Origin: Maribacter spongiicola
GTDB lineage: Bacteria > Bacteroidota > Bacteroidia > Flavobacteriales > Flavobacteriaceae
Assembly: GCF_004364165.1 (NCBI RefSeq)
Contig: NZ_SOAY01000011.1
Span: 248,001 to 312,000 of the forward strand
DNA: 64,000 bases
Reading direction: 5' to 3'
Notes under the pieces: model-generated
Database searches by the model: none
The model's input: only the letters and a program-made list of their open reading frames with translations
Told to the model about the DNA's origin: nothing
Translations under genes and position numbers: made by a program
Part shown: positions 17,568 through 27,186 of the stretch, one piece after another
Layout of the letters: the number at the start of each line of letters is the position of its first letter
How positions within the stretch are numbered: the stretch's first letter is position 1

Positions 17568-18998
17568 TTAGCAATCAGTCAAGAAAACACCAACTGCTAA
17601 TCCGCCTTCAGAGGTTTCTTTATATTTAGAGCTCATATCTTTTGCGGTTTCCCACATTGTCTGTACTACCTTGTCTAACGGTACTTTTGCTGCTGATGGA
17701 TCTGAACCCAAAGCAAGCTCGGCTGCATTAATAGCTTTTATGGCACCCATAGAGTTTCGTTCTATACAAGGTATTTGAACCAAACCGCCAATAGGATCAC
17801 AGGTAAGTCCCAAATGATGTTCCATCGCAATTTCTGCTGCCATAAGTACCTGTTCTGGAGTACCGCCTAATAATTCGGTAAGTGCACCTGCAGCCATTGC
17901 CGACGATACGCCAATTTCTGCTTGGCAACCACCCATAGCTGCCGATATGGTAGCTCCTTTTTTAAAGATGCTTCCTATTTCGCCTGCAACCAATAAGAAT
18001 TGTTTTACATGTTCAAAATTACCTGCATGATTTTCAATAACCATATAATACATTAATACAGCAGGTATTACGCCCGCGCTACCATTTGTAGGTGCAGTAA
18101 CAACGCGACCTAAAGATGCATTTACCTCATTTACACTAAGTGCAAAACAACTTACCCATTGTAATATTTGACGAAATTTTACTTCTGTCTGTCGTATGCT
18201 CTGTAACCATTCTTCAGGAGTGGAGTAGGGTAATTCACTTTTGAGTTTGCTATGCATTTCAAAGGCTCTGCGCTTTACATTTAATCCCCCAGGTAAAACA
18301 CCTTCTGTATGGCATCCGGTATACATGCATTCTAACATGGTAGACCAAATTCGGTTTAATTCAAAATCGATATTCTCATCATCTCTTAAAGATCTTTCAT
18401 TCTGTAAAACAATCTCAGAGATGGGCAGATTTTTACTTTTACAAAATTCAAGAAGTTCGGTTCCTTTCTGAATAGGGAAAGGAAATTTATTGAACATATC
18501 AACTTTGCGTTTGGCATTCTTTCGTTCTTCACTTATAACGAAACCGCCACCAATAGAGTAGTATGTTTTTGATATTAATTTGCCAGATTTTAGTTTTGCC
18601 TTAAAGGTTAATCCGTTGGCATGAAAAGGCAGAAACGCTCTATTAAATATAATATGTTGTTTTGGATCGAAGGTAATTTGGTATTTACCATCTAAATGTA
18701 AAATATGTTCGTTCTTGATCGTCTGTATTAAAGAGTCTATTTTATCTATAGGCACTAATTCAGGATCAGCACCTAATAACCCTAACATAACGGCATAGTC
18801 AGTGGCATGGCCCTTACCTGTTAGTGACAGCGAACCATATAAGTGAACCTCGACTTCCTCTACTTTTTCGAGATTGTCTTTCGAGTTTAAACGAGCCAAC
18901 CACCTTTCGGCAGCGCGCCATGGACCAAGCGTGTGGGAACTTGAAGGACCTACGCCAATTTTAAGCATATCGAAAACACTGATACTCTCTATTTCCAA
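17568..18998 (-). CDS. sdaA: L-serine ammonia-lyase, iron-sulfur type
   Basis: A 476-residue single-chain L-serine dehydratase converting serine to pyruvate and ammonia. The beta-like N-terminal part reads [20 protein letters not shown] and the alpha-like part [20 protein letters not shown]. Cysteines in [28 protein letters not shown] and [14 protein letters not shown] are those expected to hold the [4Fe-4S] cluster. Length is normal and it stands alone, divergent from dnaK. Confidence 0.95.
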   Translation of the reverse strand: MEIESISVFDMLKIGVGPSSSHTLGPWRAAERWLARLNSKDNLEKVEEVEVHLYGSLSLTGKGHATDYAVMLGLLGADPELVPIDKIDSLIQTIKNEHILHLDGKYQITFDPKQHIIFNRAFLPFHANGLTFKAKLKSGKLISKTYYSIGGGFVISEERKNAKRKVDMFNKFPFPIQKGTELLEFCKSKNLPISEIVLQNERSLRDDENIDFELNRIWSTMLECMYTGCHTEGVLPGGLNVKRRAFEMHSKLKSELPYSTPEEWLQSIRQTEVKFRQILQWVSCFALSVNEVNASLGRVVTAPTNGSAGVIPAVLMYYMVIENHAGNFEHVKQFLLVAGEIGSIFKKGATISAAMGGCQAEIGVSSAMAAGALTELLGGTPEQVLMAAEIAMEHHLGLTCDPIGGLVQIPCIERNSMGAIKAINAAELALGSDPSAAKVPLDKVVQTMWETAKDMSSKYKETSEGGLAVGVFLTDC

Positions 18999-19089
18999 AT
19001 CAATCTTATTTTAAGGCTAAGGTACAATGTTTCATACACCTATTAACTATACTAAAATGGCATATTTTTCAATAAAAAATAACGATTAA

Positions 19090-19129
19090 TGACATCATGT
19101 CAGTTTTTCTTGCTTGGCATATTGTTTGT
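19090..19129 (+). promoter_or_regulatory. dnaK upstream control region: palindrome plus sigma-54-like -24/-12 motif
   Basis: TGACATCATGTCA (19090-19102) is an inverted repeat of 6 bases about a central C. Eleven bases later TTGGCAT-N5-TTGT (19114-19129) resembles the sigma-54 -24/-12 pattern TTGGCAC-N5-TTGC with two mismatches. It lies 49 bases before the dnaK ATG. No CIRCE element is seen. Sigma-54 control is inference from the motif only. Confidence 0.4.
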
Positions 19130-19178
19130 CATTTACAAATCGATTGTAAAATAAAGCACTTAATTTAAAACATATAAA

Positions 19179-21077
19179 ATGAGTAAGATTATAGGAATAG
19201 ATTTGGGTACTACAAACTCCTGTGTTTCCGTAATGGAAGGTAATGAGGCAGTGGTAATACCTAATGCAGAAGGAAAAAGAACAACACCATCTGTTATCGC
19301 TTTTGTTGAAGGTGGTGAAATTAAAGTTGGTGATCCAGCTAAAAGACAGGCAGTAACCAACCCTACAAAAACCATTTATTCTATTAAAAGGTTTATGGGT
19401 AACAAATATTCAGAATCTAGTAAAGAAGCTGGAAGAGTACCTTATAAAGTAGTAAAAGGAGATAATGATACACCTAGAGTTGATATAGACGGTCGTTTAT
19501 ATTCTCCACAAGAATTATCTGCAATGATTCTTCAGAAAATGAAGAAAACGGCAGAAGATTATTTAGGTCAAGAAGTAACTCGTGCGGTAATTACTGTACC
19601 TGCATACTTTAATGATGCGCAAAGACAAGCTACGAAAGAAGCTGGTGAAATTGCAGGTTTAACTGTAGAGCGTATTATCAACGAGCCAACTGCTGCGTCT
19701 TTAGCGTACGGTATGGACAAAAAAGATACGGAACAAAAAATAGTTGTTTTTGATTTTGGTGGTGGTACGCATGATGTATCTATCTTAGAATTAGGAGATG
19801 GTGTTTTTGAAGTATTGGCTACAGATGGTGATACTCACTTGGGTGGTGATGATGTTGATCAAAAAATTATTGATTGGTTGGCTGATGAGTTCAAGTCTGA
19901 AGAAGATATGGACCTTAGAAAAGATTCAATGGCTTTACAACGTTTACGTGAAGCTGCAGAGAAAGCTAAGATTGAATTGTCATCTTCTGCACAAACAGAA
20001 ATCAATTTACCATACGTTACAGCTACCGCTTCAGGTCCAAAGCACTTAGTTAGAACTTTGACAAGATCAAAATTCGAGCAATTAATTGCTGATTTGGTCA
20101 AAAGAACTATTGAACCATGTGCTAGTGCAATGAAGTCTGCTGGTTTAAAAAATAGTGATATTGATGAGATTATCTTAGTTGGTGGTTCTACAAGAATACC
20201 TGCAGTACAAGAGGCTGTTGAGAAATTCTTCGGTAAGAAACCTAATAAAGGCGTTAACCCAGATGAGGTTGTAGCTGTAGGTGCTGCAATACAAGGTGGT
20301 GTATTGACAGGTGATGTAAAAGATGTATTGTTATTAGATGTTACCCCGCTTTCTTTAGGTATAGAAACTATGGGTGGTGTAATGACCAAATTAATAGAGT
20401 CTAATACAACGATTCCTACAAAGAAATCGCAAGTATTCTCTACTGCATCTGACAATCAGCCGTCAGTTGAAATTCACGTATTACAAGGTGAAAGACCAAT
20501 GGCACCTGATAACAAAACTATTGGACGTTTTCATTTAGATGGTCTTCCGCCAGCACAAAGAGGAACACCTCAAATTGAAGTTACTTTTGATATTGATGCT
20601 AACGGTATCATTAAAGTTTCTGCAACTGATAAAGCAACGAACAAAACTCAGGATATTCGTATTGAAGCTTCTTCTGGTCTAACTGAAGAAGAAATCAAGA
20701 AGATGAAAGCTGAAGCTGAAGCAAATGCTGAATCTGATAAAAAAGCGAAAGAGACTGCAGATAAGTTGAATGAGGCAGACGGAATGATTTTCCAGACTGA
20801 ATCTCAACTTAAAGAATTTGGAGATAAATTATCCGATGATAAGAAAAAACCAATTGAAGATGCTTTGGGAGAATTAAAAACGGCTTATGAAACTAAGGAT
20901 TTGGCTGTTATTACACCTGCTTTAGATAAAATCAACGAAGCTTGGAAAGTTGCATCTGAAGAAATGTACAAAGCGCAAGCTGACGCACAAGGTGGTGCTG
21001 CTCAAGGAGAGCCAACTGCTGATAGTGGTGCTGAAGGTGATAACGTTGAAGACGTGGATTTCGAAGAGGTTAAATAA
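19179..21077 (+). CDS. dnaK: Hsp70 chaperone DnaK
   Basis: A 632-residue chaperone that holds unfolded proteins in an ATP cycle with DnaJ and GrpE. It begins [20 protein letters not shown] and carries [20 protein letters not shown] (the common T in GGTxD is present, with His in place of Phe), the linker [15 protein letters not shown] and a C-terminal lid ending in [12 protein letters not shown]. dnaJ and grpE are not adjacent. A strong terminator follows. Confidence 0.98.
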   Translation: MSKIIGIDLGTTNSCVSVMEGNEAVVIPNAEGKRTTPSVIAFVEGGEIKVGDPAKRQAVTNPTKTIYSIKRFMGNKYSESSKEAGRVPYKVVKGDNDTPRVDIDGRLYSPQELSAMILQKMKKTAEDYLGQEVTRAVITVPAYFNDAQRQATKEAGEIAGLTVERIINEPTAASLAYGMDKKDTEQKIVVFDFGGGTHDVSILELGDGVFEVLATDGDTHLGGDDVDQKIIDWLADEFKSEEDMDLRKDSMALQRLREAAEKAKIELSSSAQTEINLPYVTATASGPKHLVRTLTRSKFEQLIADLVKRTIEPCASAMKSAGLKNSDIDEIILVGGSTRIPAVQEAVEKFFGKKPNKGVNPDEVVAVGAAIQGGVLTGDVKDVLLLDVTPLSLGIETMGGVMTKLIESNTTIPTKKSQVFSTASDNQPSVEIHVLQGERPMAPDNKTIGRFHLDGLPPAQRGTPQIEVTFDIDANGIIKVSATDKATNKTQDIRIEASSGLTEEEIKKMKAEAEANAESDKKAKETADKLNEADGMIFQTESQLKEFGDKLSDDKKKPIEDALGELKTAYETKDLAVITPALDKINEAWKVASEEMYKAQADAQGGAAQGEPTADSGAEGDNVEDVDFEEVK

Positions 21078-21098
21078 TATAACTATTATTTATTATAG

Positions 21099-21127
21099 AA
21101 AAGGGACGGTATTTACCGTCCCTTTTT
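21099..21127 (+). terminator. Intrinsic terminator after dnaK
   Basis: AAAAGGGACGGT, loop ATTT, ACCGTCCCTTTT plus one more T: a perfect 12-bp stem followed by a T-run. Confidence 0.9.
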
Positions 21128-21167
21128 ACTTTTACATCATATTTTTTTATCCCTAATTATATTAAAG

Positions 21168-21175
21168 TAATTTTG
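21168..21175 (+). promoter_or_regulatory. -7 element TAATTTTG just before a start codon
   Basis: The motif TAnnTTTG ends 4 bases before the ATG at 21180, so transcription starting at the usual distance would give a leaderless or nearly leaderless mRNA. No good -33 TTTG was found upstream. Confidence 0.4.
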
Positions 21176-21179
21176 CAGT

Positions 21180-22109
21180 ATGATTAAAAAATACTTTCGG
21201 ACTCTTTTTATCATTGTTATAGCAATAGTTCAGAATTTACAAGGTCAAGAAATTCAGATTTTCACTCTTGAAGATTTTGATTTGAAGGGGAATGTAAAAT
21301 CATGCTTGGTAAGTACCGATTATGGAAAAGAGGAATACGATTTTAATAAAAAGGGATTTTTAACGAAATCAGTTACGAGATACAATGATAAAGATTATGA
21401 CGCTGTATATTATAAATACAGTAATGATGAGCTTTTAGAAAAACGTTCAGAGTCATACAGAAATAATACGTTCGATGCCAGTACTTCTATTGCTCATTTT
21501 TATTCTATCGATTCTACCGATACAATGAAAATTCAAGAACGCATTTTTTCATATGATAAACAGTTCTTGGATGAATACATTTATGTGTATGATGAATTTG
21601 GTGATTTAATTAGTATAAGAAGAACCAACAATGATGGTACCGATGTAACAGAGATTGAACATAAGAAGTTTCAAGGGGAAAACACCGTTACTTATTTACT
21701 AAACGACGTACCTTTAAAATCAATTCGTACGTCTACTCAAAAGCCTAAAAATAGAGCTGAGCAAAGAATTGTATTGACCAAAGAATATGTAAAAGGGGAA
21801 GAAAACTTTGCCTTTGAAGAAGTATTTACTTTGGATGGAAGGTTAATGGCTCAGCAAGATTTCAAATATAATGTAGAAGCACAGAAATTTGAGCCAACTA
21901 CGAGAACTAGTTATATCTATGATGATAAGGGCATGTTGGTTTCTGAAATAGCAAAAAGAGGTGCTGGTATTATAAAGAAAGAATACATCTATCAATATGA
22001 TAAAAAAATAGAAGGCAACTGGATTAAACAGATTGTCACTCCTGATAACACATACACTACTAGAAAAATCACTTATTACCCAGCTGAAGCTAAAATTATA
22101 GAAGAATAA
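21180..22109 (+). CDS. Secreted protein with YD/RHS-like repeats, function unknown
   Basis: A 309-residue protein with a signal peptide (IKKYFRTLFIIVIAIVQNLQ then GQ). The mature part contains several Tyr-rich beta-strand units that look like degenerate YD repeats: YDFNKKGFLTKSVTRYND, YDEFGDLISIRRTNNDG and YDDKGMLVSEIAKRG. Proteins of this type fold as beta-sheet stacks, but no enzymatic motif is visible. It follows the dnaK terminator and so has its own transcription unit. Confidence 0.7.
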   Translation: MIKKYFRTLFIIVIAIVQNLQGQEIQIFTLEDFDLKGNVKSCLVSTDYGKEEYDFNKKGFLTKSVTRYNDKDYDAVYYKYSNDELLEKRSESYRNNTFDASTSIAHFYSIDSTDTMKIQERIFSYDKQFLDEYIYVYDEFGDLISIRRTNNDGTDVTEIEHKKFQGENTVTYLLNDVPLKSIRTSTQKPKNRAEQRIVLTKEYVKGEENFAFEEVFTLDGRLMAQQDFKYNVEAQKFEPTTRTSYIYDDKGMLVSEIAKRGAGIIKKEYIYQYDKKIEGNWIKQIVTPDNTYTTRKITYYPAEAKIIEE

Positions 22110-22128
22110 AACTAATTGTTATTAGTTT
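22109..22128. terminator. Hairpin over the convergent stop codons of the YD-repeat and GNAT genes
   Basis: AAACTAAT, loop TGTT, ATTAGTTT: a perfect 8-bp stem. It begins on the last base of one stop codon and includes the other (22112-22114). No long T-run. Confidence 0.45.
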
Positions 22129-22669
22129 GCCATTCTTCTCTTAAAAGACCATAGCAACACGTATTTCTTTTAAAACCATTAAGTAAGTAAACATCTTTAC
22201 GTAAAATACCTTCTAAAGTGCAACCTAATTTTTCAACTGCCTTTCTAGAGGCTAAATTTCGTTCATCTACACGGAATTCCACTTTTTCAAAATTCATCGT
22301 AGTAAAAGCATGTTCAAACATTAATTTTTTCATTTGAGTATTTAATCCCGAGCTTTGAAATTCACGTCCGATCCAAGTAGAACCAATATGCAAAACTTTG
22401 TTTTTTAAATTGATGTTCATAAAACGGGTACAACCTGCAAAAGCATTATACTCTCTGTCATAAACAATGAATGGTATGCTAGTGCCTGCTTTTTGTTGTT
22501 CTAATGCGGTTACTACATAGTTTTTTAAACTTTCAGCTGATGCAATATCTGAAGGTGAATATTGTACTAAATTCTCTTGAGATGCAACGGAAATAAGCTT
22601 TTCAAAATTGTCTATGGTTAGCGGACTCAATATAACCCTTTCATTTTCTAAAGTTGGTGCACTGTTCAT
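22112..22669 (-). CDS. GNAT N-acetyltransferase, RimJ/RimL-like
   Basis: A 185-residue acetyltransferase of the RimJ/RimL/SpeG-like group that would transfer acetyl from acetyl-CoA to an amine. The N-terminus LENERVILSPLTIDNFEKLI, the segment GSTWIGREFQSSGLNTQMKK (the acetyl-CoA loop region) and VEFRVDERNLASRKAVEKLG with CTLEGILRKD after it are all typical. Its ATG overlaps the upstream hydrolase stop by 4 bases, so they are translationally coupled. The substrate is unknown. Confidence 0.85.
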   Translation of the reverse strand: MNSAPTLENERVILSPLTIDNFEKLISVASQENLVQYSPSDIASAESLKNYVVTALEQQKAGTSIPFIVYDREYNAFAGCTRFMNINLKNKVLHIGSTWIGREFQSSGLNTQMKKLMFEHAFTTMNFEKVEFRVDERNLASRKAVEKLGCTLEGILRKDVYLLNGFKRNTCCYGLLREEWQTNNN

Positions 22670-23310
22670 TCTGTCAATTGATTTATAATTTCCTTTTTAA
22701 CCTCGTGTCCGCCATCAAAAGTGATGTATTGTACGTTGTCACCAAAAAGGATTTTTAGTTTACTGTTTTCTTCTTTTAATTTTTCTGGGTTAAGGTATTG
22801 ATCTTTTTTTCCTATTACCGAAATAATCTCAGTATCACTTGTTAAATGGGTAAAATCTGATTTTTTTAATTCCGTAGGTATTCCTCCGGCATAAATAATC
22901 AGTTTAGAGCACGTCAGTTTAGAATACGACAAATACCGTAACGCTATTGAAATGCCTTGCGAAAATCCGAAGAAAATAATTTTACAATTAGCGGGTAATT
23001 TTTCATTTGCTATAACAGCATCTAAATAATTGTACAGGTTAGCTGTTTCAAGTGCAGTGTTTTCTTTTGTCAACCAACTAGCGCCTACATGTTTATATTC
23101 ATTTTTTAAATAGTATTTAGAAGGAGCCTGTGGGGCAATAATGTAATTTTCATTCTTAGGTAACTCGTTGAAATATTTAAGAAAGAATCGACTTAAGAAA
23201 CCTATGCCATGAAAAACAATCCAAACTTTGGTTGTTTGGCTAGTTAATTCATTTAAAGTTTCATAGGTATTGGTAGTTTTATACGTAACATTTTTTATTT
23301 GGTTTTCCAT
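22666..23310 (-). CDS. Alpha/beta hydrolase, esterase/phospholipase type
   Basis: A 214-residue serine hydrolase with nucleophile elbow GFSQGISIAL (Ser near residue 119), a late Asp (GKKDQYL) and His in FDGGHEVKKE, completing a catalytic triad. There is no signal peptide, so it is cytoplasmic. It resembles small carboxylesterase/phospholipase enzymes. It lies divergent from menI-menF-menD. MenH is also an alpha/beta hydrolase and none is otherwise seen here, so a MenH-like role is possible, but it does not show clear MenH signatures to me. Confidence 0.8.
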   Translation of the reverse strand: MENQIKNVTYKTTNTYETLNELTSQTTKVWIVFHGIGFLSRFFLKYFNELPKNENYIIAPQAPSKYYLKNEYKHVGASWLTKENTALETANLYNYLDAVIANEKLPANCKIIFFGFSQGISIALRYLSYSKLTCSKLIIYAGGIPTELKKSDFTHLTSDTEIISVIGKKDQYLNPEKLKEENSKLKILFGDNVQYITFDGGHEVKKEIINQLTE

Positions 23311-23374
23311 AAAGAATACAATTCATTCAACCTTTTCTGTTGGTAATGTAATGCTTAATTTTACAAAAAAAAGA

Positions 23375-23797
23375 ATGAACGACTACAAAGAAAAAATTCT
23401 GAAGATTTGTAACGAAACTTCTAAGAATACCTTAATGGAGACCTTAGATATTGAATACATTGATGTAGGTGAAAATTTTTTATTAGCTAAAATGCCGGTG
23501 ACACCTAAAGTACATCAGCCAGACGGAGTTTTGCATGGTGGTGCAACAGCTGCATTGGCAGAAAGTGTTGGCAGTGCTGCATCTTATGTTTTTTTAGATG
23601 GTAATAAGTTTTTCGTTCGAGGTATAGAAATCTCTGCAAATCATGTGAAAAGTATAAAAGAAGGTTTTGTTTATGCTAAAGCGACCATCTTACACAAAGG
23701 TAGAACTACTCAGTTATGGGAAATTAGGGTTACTAACGTAGATGATCAGCTAATATCTCTTTGTAAACTAACCACAATAACATTACCTAAAGGATAA
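23375..23797 (+). CDS. menI: Hotdog-fold acyl-CoA thioesterase, probably DHNA-CoA hydrolase
   Basis: A 140-residue PaaI-type thioesterase. The motif HQPDGVLHGGATAALAESVG contains the catalytic His-Gly-Gly and acidic residue of this fold, and GIEISANHVKSIKEGFVYAK follows. Directly before menF (1 base apart) and menD, it is best read as the 1,4-dihydroxy-2-naphthoyl-CoA hydrolase of menaquinone synthesis. Start chosen at MNDYKEKILK; an in-frame ATG at 23351 and a longer form from 23270 are possible but overlap the divergent gene. Confidence 0.8.
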   Translation: MNDYKEKILKICNETSKNTLMETLDIEYIDVGENFLLAKMPVTPKVHQPDGVLHGGATAALAESVGSAASYVFLDGNKFFVRGIEISANHVKSIKEGFVYAKATILHKGRTTQLWEIRVTNVDDQLISLCKLTTITLPKG

Positions 23798-23798
23798 T

Positions 23799-24911
23799 AT
23801 GGTGCAAGAACTTTTTGAGCGAGCTGAAAATTGCTTAAAGGAGCAGTTACCGTTTGTCCTATATAGCAAACCTAATGATATTGAATTGATCGGAGTTTTT
23901 CAAAACAATGATGCCGTTCATAAGGTTAAAGATTTCACTGAAACCGGATTCGTTTTTGCTCCGTTTGATTTGAGTTCAAATGCTATAGTATTGAAAATGG
24001 ATGCTGTAGAAAAAGTTCAATTAAATAGGTCTCATGAGTCTGTACCTATTGAGAATAATTCACTAAAAAACAATTCAGAAGAGAAATCGAGATATACTAA
24101 ATTGATATCGAATGCTATTGATAAAATCCATAAAGGTGAATTTAATAAAGTAGTTTTATCGAGAAAAATTGAAGTTGATTGCAAAGATGATTACTTTGAT
24201 ATTTATCTACGAATTCTTAACGAATATAAAAATGCATTCTGTTATTTTTGGCACCACCCCAAAATAGGAACTTGGATGGGGGCTACGCCAGAAATTTTGG
24301 TAAAAAGTAACGGTTCGCAATTTACGACAATGTCTTTGGCTGGTACTCAGAATTCTATTGGTGACGCTATGCCACAATGGTCTGATAAAGAATTAAATGA
24401 GCAGCAACTAGTAACCGATTATATTTATCATACTTTAAAAGATAAGGTAATATCTCTCAATAGTTCTGAGCGAGAATCGGTAAAGGCAGGTCAGCTTTGG
24501 CATCTTCGAACAGAAATGAGAGGTACTTTTGCCCCGAATAAATTTGGTGCTGTTTTAAAAGCGCTTCATCCAACGCCTGCAGTATGTGGGAGTCCGTTAA
24601 AAAAAGCTAAAAAGTTTATTTTAGAAAACGAATTGTATAAGCGGACTTTTTATACGGGATTTCTTGGTGAGCTGAATATGAAATCAGAGCTATCTAGAAA
24701 TAAGAATCGTAAAAATCAAGAGAATAGTGCGTACCGAAGTGTACTGAAAACTTCTGAACTTTTTGTAAATCTGCGCTGTATGCAATTATTTAAAGATAAA
24801 GCCGAAATATATGTTGGTGGCGGAATTACCGCTGACTCTATTCCTGAAAAGGAATGGGAAGAAACTGCTTTAAAAAGCAAGACTATGTTTCGCATTCTGA
24901 ACAGTAAATAG
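23799..24911 (+). CDS. menF: Isochorismate synthase
   Basis: A 370-residue chorismate-binding enzyme turning chorismate into isochorismate, the entry to menaquinone. The C-terminal two thirds carry HKGEFNKVVLSRKIEV, GTWMGATPEILVKSNG, MSLAGTQ, LHPTPAVCGSPLKKAK and YVGGGITADSIPEKEWEE, the active-site set of the family. It is compact, as in other Bacteroidota MenF proteins. menD after it and the men thioesterase before it argue for menaquinone rather than siderophore synthesis. Confidence 0.92.
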   Translation: MVQELFERAENCLKEQLPFVLYSKPNDIELIGVFQNNDAVHKVKDFTETGFVFAPFDLSSNAIVLKMDAVEKVQLNRSHESVPIENNSLKNNSEEKSRYTKLISNAIDKIHKGEFNKVVLSRKIEVDCKDDYFDIYLRILNEYKNAFCYFWHHPKIGTWMGATPEILVKSNGSQFTTMSLAGTQNSIGDAMPQWSDKELNEQQLVTDYIYHTLKDKVISLNSSERESVKAGQLWHLRTEMRGTFAPNKFGAVLKALHPTPAVCGSPLKKAKKFILENELYKRTFYTGFLGELNMKSELSRNKNRKNQENSAYRSVLKTSELFVNLRCMQLFKDKAEIYVGGGITADSIPEKEWEETALKSKTMFRILNSK

Positions 24912-24921
24912 ACGCTTAACT

Positions 24922-24954
24922 TTTGGGTAATAACCCGCTTTGGTCGTATTTTTG
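24922..24954 (+). promoter_or_regulatory. Bacteroidota promoter in front of menD, predicted leaderless
   Basis: TTTG (24922-24925), 21 bases, TATTTTTG (24947-24954) matches the -33/-7 consensus closely. The transcription start, usually about 6-7 bases after the -7 element, would fall at the menD ATG (24961). This would allow menD to be transcribed apart from menI-menF. Confidence 0.6.
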
Positions 24955-24960
24955 AACTAC

Positions 24961-26712
24961 ATGAAATACTCCGCTATACCTACCGCACAATCTATTGTTC
25001 AACATTGCCAAGCAAAGAATATTTCCAATATTATAATTTCGCCTGGTTCTAGAAATGCGCCTCTTACTATAGCTTTTGCAGAGAATCCGTTTTTTAAATG
25101 CTACAGTATAGTCGACGAGCGTTGTGCCGCATTTTTTGCATTGGGCTTAGCGCAACAGTTGCAAGAGCCTGTGGTTGTTTTATGTACCTCTGGTAGTGCA
25201 CTTTTAAACTATTATCCGGCGGTAGCAGAAGCTTATTTCAGTAATATTCCGATAATAGTTATTTCTGCTGACAGACCTGTTTATAAATTAGGAATAGGAG
25301 ATGGGCAAACCATTAATCAGCAGAATGTCTTTGAAAATCATATTAGATATTCTGCCAACCTGAGACAAGATGTTAGCCACGCTACAGATAAGGTAATGCA
25401 TTATAAACCAGAATGGATCGATGGTAAAGCAGTCAATGATGTTCAGCATGAAGTGCAAAATTATAATGATGAAGAATTAAACCGTGCTTTTGAAATTGCC
25501 TTTACTACTAACTGTCCGGTTCATATAAATGCACCTTTTGAAGAGCCTTTATATAATACACTCGAAGAACCTTCGGTATGGTCAGAAATTAGTGCTATAC
25601 CTAATGAGGTAGTTAATGTTGTTGACTTAGAGAAGCACAGAAATATTTGGAATTCATCTATTCGTAAAATGATATTGGTAGGGGTGAATACATCTAATGC
25701 TATTAAAGATATTGTTTTAGAAAAGTTAGCTAATGATCCTAGCGTTATGGTGTTAACAGAAACTACATCTAACATTCACCATCCTAATTTTTTCAATAGT
25801 ATAGATTCTCTAGTTGCACCCATTGAAATGCATGCGGATACTAAATTGGAATTTGAAAAACTGAAGCCAGAGGTATTGATCACTTTTGGCGGGCTCATAG
25901 TTTCTAAAAAAGTAAAAGCATTTCTAAGAAATTACACACCCAAACATCATTGGCATATTGGAGGTCAATTTGCAAACGATACTTTTTTCTGTTTAGAGGA
26001 ACATATTAAAATTTCGGTCAATGATTTTTTTAGTGAAATGTATGCAGAAAACCTTCATTTAAAAAGTGATTATTTTTCTGAATGGAATTTAGTTAAAGAG
26101 CAATATGAGCTAAAAAGAGAAGACTATTTAAAAGAGATTCCGTTTTCAGATTTTTTAGCATTCAATCATATTTTAGAAACTGTACCTAATTATTATATGT
26201 TACAGCTAGCAAACAGTTCTACAATTAGATATACACAGTTATTTAATGTTAACCCTACGCTAAAAGTATTCTGTAATAGAGGTACTAGTGGCATTGATGG
26301 TAGCACGTCTACAGCTATTGGGGCATCTTTGGCAAGCAGTTCTCCCACATTATTTATTACGGGTGACCTAAGTTTTTTCTATGATAGCAATGCCTTGTGG
26401 AATAATTATATAAAAAGTGATTTTAGAATTATAGTCATCAATAATAATGGAGGTGGTATTTTTAGAATATTACCGGGCAAAGAGAATTCAGAGGTGTTTG
26501 AAACGTATTTTGAGACACGACATTCATTGTCAGCAGAGCATCTTTGTGCTATGTATGGTTTCAATTATAGAACGGCAAAATCATCCGAAGAACTGGAAGA
26601 GGAATTAAGTACGTTTTTCAATAAAACTGGTCGTCCCCAATTACTGGAAATTAGTACCCCTACATTAAAAAACGATAAAATTTTGATTGATTATTTTCGT
26701 TTCATATCTTAG
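24961..26712 (+). CDS. menD: SEPHCHC synthase (2-succinyl-5-enolpyruvyl-6-hydroxy-3-cyclohexene-1-carboxylate synthase)
   Basis: A 583-residue thiamine-diphosphate enzyme joining isochorismate with 2-oxoglutarate in menaquinone synthesis. It begins MKYSAIPTAQSIVQHCQAKN and shows IIISPGSRNAPLTIAF, the pyrimidine-domain glutamate in SIVDERCAAFFALGLAQQ, and the ThDP-binding segment FITGDLSFFYDSNALWNNY with INNNGGGIF after it. GTSGIDGSTSTAIGAS lies before that. I use the ATG at 24961; a longer upstream reading adds seven residues that would cover the promoter. Confidence 0.96.
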   Translation: MKYSAIPTAQSIVQHCQAKNISNIIISPGSRNAPLTIAFAENPFFKCYSIVDERCAAFFALGLAQQLQEPVVVLCTSGSALLNYYPAVAEAYFSNIPIIVISADRPVYKLGIGDGQTINQQNVFENHIRYSANLRQDVSHATDKVMHYKPEWIDGKAVNDVQHEVQNYNDEELNRAFEIAFTTNCPVHINAPFEEPLYNTLEEPSVWSEISAIPNEVVNVVDLEKHRNIWNSSIRKMILVGVNTSNAIKDIVLEKLANDPSVMVLTETTSNIHHPNFFNSIDSLVAPIEMHADTKLEFEKLKPEVLITFGGLIVSKKVKAFLRNYTPKHHWHIGGQFANDTFFCLEEHIKISVNDFFSEMYAENLHLKSDYFSEWNLVKEQYELKREDYLKEIPFSDFLAFNHILETVPNYYMLQLANSSTIRYTQLFNVNPTLKVFCNRGTSGIDGSTSTAIGASLASSSPTLFITGDLSFFYDSNALWNNYIKSDFRIIVINNNGGGIFRILPGKENSEVFETYFETRHSLSAEHLCAMYGFNYRTAKSSEELEEELSTFFNKTGRPQLLEISTPTLKNDKILIDYFRFIS

Positions 26713-26746
26713 TGGGGTAATAACCATTAATTATAACACATTTAAC

Positions 26747-27091
26747 ATGAGTAAAAGAGACGATTTAATTGAAAAGTATGCTGCAGACATCAAAGATAAA
26801 TTTGGTGAAGATGCAGATATGGACTTGCTTAAGAAAGTGACTGTTGGTCTAGGACCATCTATTTACAACATAGATGCTTCTAAAGTATCTGGTAGTGATC
26901 AAAAAGAATTGGATACTGTAAAGAACAATTATTTGATCAAAAAGTTAGGTCTTCCTGATAATGCTAAATTAGATGAAGCACTTGCAACTGTTATGGACAA
27001 ATACGGTTCTTCTAACAGAAATAAGCATAGAGCAGTAATTTATTACAAGCTTTGTCAGCATTTTAATAAAGCATCTGTTTACGATAAATAG
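26747..27091 (+). CDS. DUF2853 family protein
   Basis: A 114-residue soluble, mainly helical protein starting MSKRDDLIEKYAADIKDKFG and ending in KHRAVIYYKLCQHFNKASVY, the DUF2853 pattern. The family has no established function. It follows menD by 34 bases and ends at a terminator, so it may be the last gene of the menaquinone transcript. Confidence 0.85.
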   Translation: MSKRDDLIEKYAADIKDKFGEDADMDLLKKVTVGLGPSIYNIDASKVSGSDQKELDTVKNNYLIKKLGLPDNAKLDEALATVMDKYGSSNRNKHRAVIYYKLCQHFNKASVYDK

Positions 27092-27109
27092 TCAGATGTC
27101 AAATAAGTT

Positions 27110-27147
27110 AAAGACCGTTACCATTTTTGGTTACGGTCTTTTTTTTT
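27110..27147 (+). terminator. Intrinsic terminator after the DUF2853 gene
   Basis: AAAGACCGTTACC, loop ATTTTT, GGTTACGGTCTTT with one mismatch in the stem, followed by a run of T. Confidence 0.85.
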
Positions 27148-27186
27148 ACGTTAAGATTTTAAATATTTAAAATGTAATTTTGCAAC

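Noticed and set aside
19859..20455. 198-codon frame antisense to dnaK
   Set aside because: It is a shadow of the dnaK codon pattern with no signal, domain or promoter of its own.
23799..24911. Isochorismate synthase as part of a siderophore pathway
   Set aside because: It is followed by menD and preceded by a hotdog thioesterase, and no entB/entE-like genes or NRPS are near.
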